Shown piece by piece: positions 6,277-9,471 of a stretch of 9,471 nt of DNA. The stretch comes from Lysinibacillus sp. Its GTDB lineage: Bacteria > Bacillota > Bacilli > Bacillales_A > Planococcaceae. Positions within the stretch are counted from its first letter, which is position 1. Each line of letters begins with the position of its first letter. The notes under the pieces are model-generated. The model saw nothing but the letters and a program-made list of their open reading frames with translations. It ran no database searches and was not told the origin of the DNA. Both the position numbers and the translations under genes were made by a program. Where the stretch lies: the NCBI GenBank assembly GCA_012735355.1, contig JAAYHP010000030.1, forward strand, positions 1-9,471. Direction: 5' to 3'.

Positions 6277-7020
6277 TTATGACTCCCTCACTAATTCGGC
6301 ATATTCACCAAGGGCAGACTTTTGAATTTCAATCAATTCACGAATGCCCTTTTCTCCTAAATCTAACAACATATTTAAATCTTCGCGAGAAAAGGTTGCT
6401 TCTTCGCCTGTTCCTTGAATTTCCACAAAGTGACCTTTTCCAGTCATCACTAAGTTCATATCTACATCTGCTTCAAAATCTTCCGCATAGTTTAAATCTA
6501 ATACCGCCCCAATCTCATTAACAAATCCGACACTTGTTGCTGCTAAAAAGTCGGTAATTGGGAACTTTTCGAATGGTGTTTCTTTATGACGCTTTGCAAG
6601 AGCTTGCGTTAACGCAACGAAAGCACCTGTGATGGAAGCTGTGCGGGTACCTCCGTCAGCTTGAATGACATCACAATCGATCCAAATCGTCCGTTCACCA
6701 ATTGATTCTAAATCGACAACAGAACGCAATGCTCGTCCGATTAACCGTTGAATTTCCATTGTGCGACCGCCGACTTTTCCTCGAGAAGATTCACGTATTG
6801 TACGTTCTTTTGTGGCTCTTGGCAACATGGAATATTCCGCAGTAATCCATCCTTTCCCCTGTCCGCGCAGGAAACCGGGCACTTTATCTTCAATTGTCGC
6901 TGTACAAATCACTTTCGTATTACCTACTTGAATGAGCACAGAACCTTCTGGATGTATTAAATAATCTGTTTCTATTGTTACAGGTCTTAATTGATTTACT
7001 TCTCTACCGTCTACTCGCAT
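6277..7020 (-). CDS. rph: Ribonuclease PH
   Basis: Phosphate-dependent 3'-5' exoribonuclease that trims tRNA precursor 3' ends, normally a hexamer. From the ATG at 7020 the protein has 247 residues, the usual length. It begins MRVDGRE, followed by RPVTIETDY, then [19 protein letters not shown], where R86 is the conserved phosphate-site arginine. [14 protein letters not shown] gives the G124-T125-R126 phosphate loop, and [13 protein letters not shown] (175-187) carries metal-site aspartates. The frame is open upstream to 7110, but AGGAGG seven bases before 7020 and the family N-terminus fix the start. It follows racE across a terminator and heads the rph-ysnA operon. Confidence 0.97.
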   Translation of the reverse strand: MRVDGREVNQLRPVTIETDYLIHPEGSVLIQVGNTKVICTATIEDKVPGFLRGQGKGWITAEYSMLPRATKERTIRESSRGKVGGRTMEIQRLIGRALRSVVDLESIGERTIWIDCDVIQADGGTRTASITGAFVALTQALAKRHKETPFEKFPITDFLAATSVGFVNEIGAVLDLNYAEDFEADVDMNLVMTGKGHFVEIQGTGEEATFSREDLNMLLDLGEKGIRELIEIQKSALGEYAELVRES

Positions 7021-7049
7021 GAATCTTCCTCCTAAAAATAATCGCCACC

Positions 7050-7058
7050 ATCTTAACA
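7050..7058 (-). promoter_or_regulatory. Possible extended -10 promoter for rph
   Basis: Minus strand TGTTAAGAT (7058-7050) fits an extended -10 element (TG-N-TAAGAT), but no good -35 box stands 17 bases upstream. A start near 7043 would give a short leader with the AGGAGG site. A promoter is expected because racE ends in a terminator. Confidence 0.3.
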
Positions 7059-7143
7059 TAATTTTCCCTGTTACAAAAGACATTGCACATTTTATAAAAA
7101 ATTTTTGCATACAATTTTTATAGCTTGTAGCATTTTTCTACAA

Positions 7144-7176
7144 GTAAAAAAGCTCGAAATGTCCCTTTCGAGCTTT
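7144..7176 (-). terminator. Terminator of racE
   Basis: AAAGCTCGAAA (7149-7159) and TTTCGAGCTTT (7166-7176) form a perfect 11-bp stem with a 6-base loop. On the minus strand it is followed by a T run, giving GAGCTTTTTTAC. The plus strand also ends in T-rich sequence, so it may act both ways. A second 7-bp hairpin CTTGTAG/CTACAAG (7124-7144) follows at once. Confidence 0.88.
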
Positions 7177-7182
7177 CTTTAT

Positions 7183-7241
7183 GTCTCGTGCAATTCGGTA
7201 AATCCATCCCTCAATGCACGTGGTACCGAATCGCATGAGAC
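7183..7241. repeat. 18-bp inverted repeat after racE
   Basis: GTCTCGTGCAATTCGGTA (7183-7200) and TACCGAATCGCATGAGAC (7224-7241) are inverted copies differing at two positions, around a 23-base loop. It begins 11 bases beyond the racE stop and precedes the terminator, so it would be a long hairpin in the racE 3' untranslated region. There is no T run after it. Confidence 0.75.
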
Positions 7242-7252
7242 TCTAACTTCCT

Positions 7253-8047
7253 TTATAAATGTATTTTGCGAACATCTAACTGTTCAATTTCTAACCAATT
7301 TTGGGCAATTGTTCGAAAAATGGGCACTGAACCAGTTGTATAAAAAATATGTTGTGGATTCTTTTCAGTTGTTTGGAGTAGATTATTATAATTTAATAGT
7401 TCTTCAACTTCTTTTGCAGTTTCTTCTGCAGACGAAAGTACAGTTACGTGAGGTCCTACTACCTTTTCAATATGATGTTGAATCATTGGATAGTGGGTAC
7501 ACCCTAAAATCACTGTATCGAAGCTTTTATTTTTTAGCGGCTTTAATCCATTTGCAACGAGGTCGAATGCAAACTGTCCTTCATATTCACCACTTTCAAC
7601 AAGGGGAACAAATGTCGGACATGCAAGAGGAATTATTTTCGCCCTTGAATTTAAAGAAAGAAGTGCGCGTTCATATGCGCCACTTTTAATTGTTCCTTCT
7701 GTTGCAAGAACGACGATTTTGTGCTCTTTCGTTGATTTTATCGCTGCACGGGCACCTGCATTAATCACGCCTACAACTGGAATCGACATTCGTTCTCTCA
7801 AATCATCCAATGCCACTGCTGTTGCCGTATTACAAGCAATGACAAGCAGTTTAATATGCTTTTTTTCCAATGCTTTTGCAAGACGTCTCGTAAATGTGAG
7901 AACTTCTTCCTTCTTGCGTGGACCATATGGACACCTTGCAGTATCACCAATATAATAAATTGTTTCATTCGGTAGAACTTTCATGATTTGTTTTGCAACA
8001 GTTAAGCCGCCAACTCCTGAATCAATAACGCCTATTGGGGCATTCAC
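7253..8047 (-). CDS. racE: Glutamate racemase
   Basis: Cofactor-independent racemase converting L- to D-glutamate for peptidoglycan in the cytosol. The protein has 264 residues. Catalytic cysteines are C72 in VIACNTATA and C183 in LGCTHYP; substrate-binding D9-S10 lie in VIDSGVGGLT, and GDTARCPYG (34-42) is conserved. The start is GTG at 8047 with GAGG eight bases upstream; MNAPIGVIDSG is the expected N-terminus. In B. subtilis ysmB lies between gerE and racE and gerM follows racE; both are missing here. The 160 bases between racE and gerE hold no ORF and no clear promoter. Confidence 0.97.
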   Translation of the reverse strand: MNAPIGVIDSGVGGLTVAKQIMKVLPNETIYYIGDTARCPYGPRKKEEVLTFTRRLAKALEKKHIKLLVIACNTATAVALDDLRERMSIPVVGVINAGARAAIKSTKEHKIVVLATEGTIKSGAYERALLSLNSRAKIIPLACPTFVPLVESGEYEGQFAFDLVANGLKPLKNKSFDTVILGCTHYPMIQHHIEKVVGPHVTVLSSAEETAKEVEELLNYNNLLQTTEKNPQHIFYTTGSVPIFRTIAQNWLEIEQLDVRKIHL

Positions 8048-8207
8048 TTATACCGCCTCTATCCTATTTCATTGTTGTTGTCATTAAATGATGTTTGTGT
8101 ATTCTTCTATTTTGTCTTAACTTGAGTTTAAGTGCAATGATTGATTTACTACAATTTAGGTAAAGGCAGTAAAGGTATACAAATCTACAATTTTTAATGT
8201 GAATCCT

Positions 8208-8429
8208 TTAGTGTAGTGATAGTTCGTCAAGCCTCAGCAATTCAATGAGTGCCTGAGATCTACTAGATACGCCCAATTTTTGAATCGTATTTGATATATG
8301 ATTTCGCACCGTTTTTTCGCTAATACCTAATTTTTGCGAAATTTCTTTTGTAGAATAATCTAAAATTAATAATTGAAATATTTCCCGCTCTCTTTTAGTT
8401 AACAGCGAACGATGCTGCGGGCTATTCAT
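8208..8429 (-). CDS. gerE: Spore development regulator GerE
   Basis: Small LuxR-type DNA-binding protein that activates and represses late mother-cell genes, especially spore coat genes, together with sigma K. From the ATG at 8429 it is 73 residues, essentially a single LuxR/FixJ C-terminal domain: LLTKREREIFQLL, then the helix-turn-helix TKEISQKLGISEKTVRNHISN and QKLGVSSRSQALIELLRL. The frame opens to 8495, but GGAGGGTG before 8429 and the B. subtilis length favour the shorter form. A sigma-K-like promoter lies just upstream. It indicates that the organism forms endospores. Confidence 0.95.
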   Translation of the reverse strand: MNSPQHRSLLTKREREIFQLLILDYSTKEISQKLGISEKTVRNHISNTIQKLGVSSRSQALIELLRLDELSLH

Positions 8430-8459
8430 AAGGCAACACCCTCCTATCTCCTCTCTATG

Positions 8460-8488
8460 TAAAGTATGTCGATAGCTTGGAGGCTGTG
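8460..8488 (-). promoter_or_regulatory. Sigma-K-type promoter of gerE
   Basis: Minus strand CACA (8488-8485), a 16-base spacer and CATACTTTA (8468-8460) match the sigma-K consensus mACm and CATANNNTA exactly. Start would be near 8453, 24 bases before the gerE ATG, with the ribosome site between. gerE is known to be sigma-K dependent in B. subtilis. Confidence 0.75.
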
Positions 8489-8500
8489 AGGGCATTTTAA

Positions 8501-8947
8501 CTATTTCCCATATAATATTGCCTTTTCTTCTTCAGTCCAAGGATGGGGCCTTCCCGTTTCTTTATTAATTTGTACTAGAGCACCTCTACCTGTAATTACG
8601 ATTTCATCTTTCTCGTTTTTAATCATATAATGAAGGTCTAACGACGAATTTCCTACACGAGCTGTTTTTACATAGACTCGAAGTTTCTCTCCATAATATA
8701 CTTGTTGTAAATAATCACATTGAATATCTGCGGCAACCGGAATCAGTTGTTCATTATATGAACCCCAATTGTTCTTCACATCGATTGCTTTGAAATATTC
8801 AATGCGCGCATGTTCGAAATAGGAAAATGGTACGACATTGTTTAAATGTCCATACATATCCACATCTGAAAAACGTACGACTTCTTCTGTATAAAATACA
8901 AAATCCTTTGCCCATTGTTGAATATCTTTAATATAAGATTCTTTCAT
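8501..8947 (-). CDS. ysmA: YsmA-like acyl-CoA thioesterase (hotdog fold)
   Basis: 4-hydroxybenzoyl-CoA thioesterase-like hotdog protein, 148 residues, one domain, cytosolic. The active-site signature is clear: FSDVDMYGHLNNVVPFSYFE (26-45), with D30 at the catalytic position and the following G-H-x-N helix. The later strands YLQQVYYGEKLRVYV and GRGALVQINKETGRP are typical. It probably hydrolyses acyl-CoA thioesters; the physiological substrate is unknown. AAAGGGG lies 8 bases before the ATG. It sits between sdhB and gerE as in B. subtilis. A terminator separates it from sdhB, so it has its own promoter. No terminator separates it from gerE, so read-through can occur. Confidence 0.92.
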   Translation of the reverse strand: MKESYIKDIQQWAKDFVFYTEEVVRFSDVDMYGHLNNVVPFSYFEHARIEYFKAIDVKNNWGSYNEQLIPVAADIQCDYLQQVYYGEKLRVYVKTARVGNSSLDLHYMIKNEKDEIVITGRGALVQINKETGRPHPWTEEEKAILYGK

Positions 8948-8990
8948 TTCTACATCCCCTTTTGTAAAAATTGCTAATTCACATACAATT

Positions 8991-9019
8991 ATTATACAAT
9001 AGCGACTCTTTTTTCGAAA
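8991..9019 (-). promoter_or_regulatory. Possible promoter of ysmA
   Basis: Minus strand TATAAT (8996-8991) is an exact -10 box about 44 bases before the ysmA start, but the -35 position (about TTTCGA) is poor. TTTCACACTA lies just upstream; the same ten bases occur in the tRNA-Arg promoter spacer. Confidence 0.4.
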
Positions 9020-9159
9020 TAGTGTGAAATTGACGAAGGTTGTTGTTATTTGAAGTATTTAATGAAGGATTGGATTCAGCAGAAGAAATATAAAGTGGGT
9101 AAACTGCTTACTATCATATGCAAAAAATGAGAAATTGGCTATTTCTTCGATGGATAAAA

Positions 9160-9203
9160 TATTAAAAACGCAGTCAAAATCGGTTAATCGATCTTGACTG
9201 CGT
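9160..9203 (-). terminator. Terminator of the sdh operon
   Basis: ACGCAGTCAA (9168-9177) and TTGACTGCGT (9194-9203) form a perfect 10-bp stem that continues through a G-U pair and ATCG/CGAT to a 6-base loop. The minus-strand transcript continues as TTTTTAATATTTT. It begins 5 bases beyond the sdhB stop. Confidence 0.92.
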
Positions 9204-9208
9204 AACTA

Positions 9209-9471
9209 TTAGTCTACCATATGGTCAGATCCGAAGAATTTGCGGAACATGTGAACAGTAGTAGCACGGTTTAATGAAGCGATGGACGTTGTTAAAGGAA
9301 TACCTTTTGGACATGCAGCAACACAGTTTTGAGAGTTACCGCAGTTTGCAAGTCCACCTTCACCCATAATTGCATCTAAACGTTCGTCTTTATTCATCGC
9401 ACCAGTTGGGTGAGTGTAGAATAAACGTACTTGTGATAGTGGAGCTGGTCCAATGAAAGAAGCCTTTTCCG
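9209..9471 (-). CDS. sdhB: Succinate dehydrogenase iron-sulfur subunit, C-terminal part
   Basis: Iron-sulfur subunit of respiratory complex II, passing electrons from the SdhA flavin to membrane quinone. Only the last 86 residues are in the window; the frame runs off the right edge, so the first visible codon is partial. The second ferredoxin-like cluster region is present as C-x5-C-x3-CP in NCGNSQNCVAACPKGIP, followed by the helical C-terminus ending FFGSDHMVD. An earlier CxxC group belongs to the missing part. The internal ATG at 9397 is not the start, since conserved sequence (EKASFIGPAPLSQVRLFY) continues before it. It is the last gene of the sdh operon, closed by a strong terminator. Confidence 0.96.
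   Translation of the reverse strand, partial: EKASFIGPAPLSQVRLFYTHPTGAMNKDERLDAIMGEGGLANCGNSQNCVAACPKGIPLTTSIASLNRATTVHMFRKFFGSDHMVD

Noticed and set aside
7177..7241. T-box-like string GTGGTACCG (7220-7228)
   Set aside because: On the plus strand it leads only into antisense racE. On the minus strand the match is degenerate, there is no Stem I or specifier loop, and rph is not an aminoacyl-tRNA or amino-acid gene.
7105..7689. 194-codon plus-strand ORF
   Set aside because: It is antisense to racE, runs through a terminator and an inverted repeat, and resembles no family.
8152..8159. GerE-box-like ATTTAGGT between gerE and racE
   Set aside because: The short motif is expected by chance, its downstream YY positions do not match, and no promoter is visible beside it.
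9062..9130. 22-codon plus-strand ORF between ysmA and sdhB
   Set aside because: There is no convincing ribosome site or promoter, and the length is expected by chance; it cannot be supported without conservation.

Overview
The window looks like low-GC, endospore-forming Bacillales DNA. The evidence is a gerE gene behind a sigma-K-like promoter and the order sdhB-ysmA-gerE-racE-rph-ysnA-ysnB, which follows the Bacillus subtilis chromosome. The protein style suggests the Lysinibacillus/Solibacillus/Ureibacillus side of the order, but that placement is only an impression.

Two regions meet at a tRNA gene. Positions 1 to about 3923 appear to be one end of an integrated mobile island, very AT-rich. 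It holds an ORF tail at the left edge, an IS110-family transposase with a structured non-coding leader (candidate bridge RNA), an N-terminally truncated DUF3644 gene carrying a HEPN-type RNxxxH motif, a compact GC-richer block that looks like folded RNA, and a tyrosine integrase reading towards the 3' end of tRNA-Arg(UCU). Integrase next to a tRNA 3' end is the usual layout for integration into a tRNA gene; the other island end lies outside the window to the left.

From 3924 to 9471 everything is ordinary chromosome on the minus strand. In transcription order: the sdhB 3' end (succinate dehydrogenase Fe-S subunit) and terminator, ysmA (hotdog thioesterase), gerE (late sporulation regulator), racE (glutamate racemase), rph (RNase PH), ysnA/rdgB (dITP/XTP pyrophosphatase), yjdM/phnA (zinc-ribbon protein), ysnB (YfcE-like phosphodiesterase) and tRNA-Arg with a consensus promoter. 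rph and ysnA are 2 bases apart and form an operon. Compared with B. subtilis, ysmB and gerM are absent and a yjdM gene sits between ysnA and ysnB.

The most unusual element is non-coding. Between ysnA and yjdM (5346-5662) the octamer TATTAGYC recurs at exact 21-bp steps, with every fourth step 40 bp, giving a 103-bp higher-order period repeated three times. Other structures not explained by genes are a perfect 16-bp inverted repeat over the tRNA promoter, an 18-bp inverted repeat after racE, two palindromes before the integrase and paired TTGGGC motifs around the integrase 3' end.
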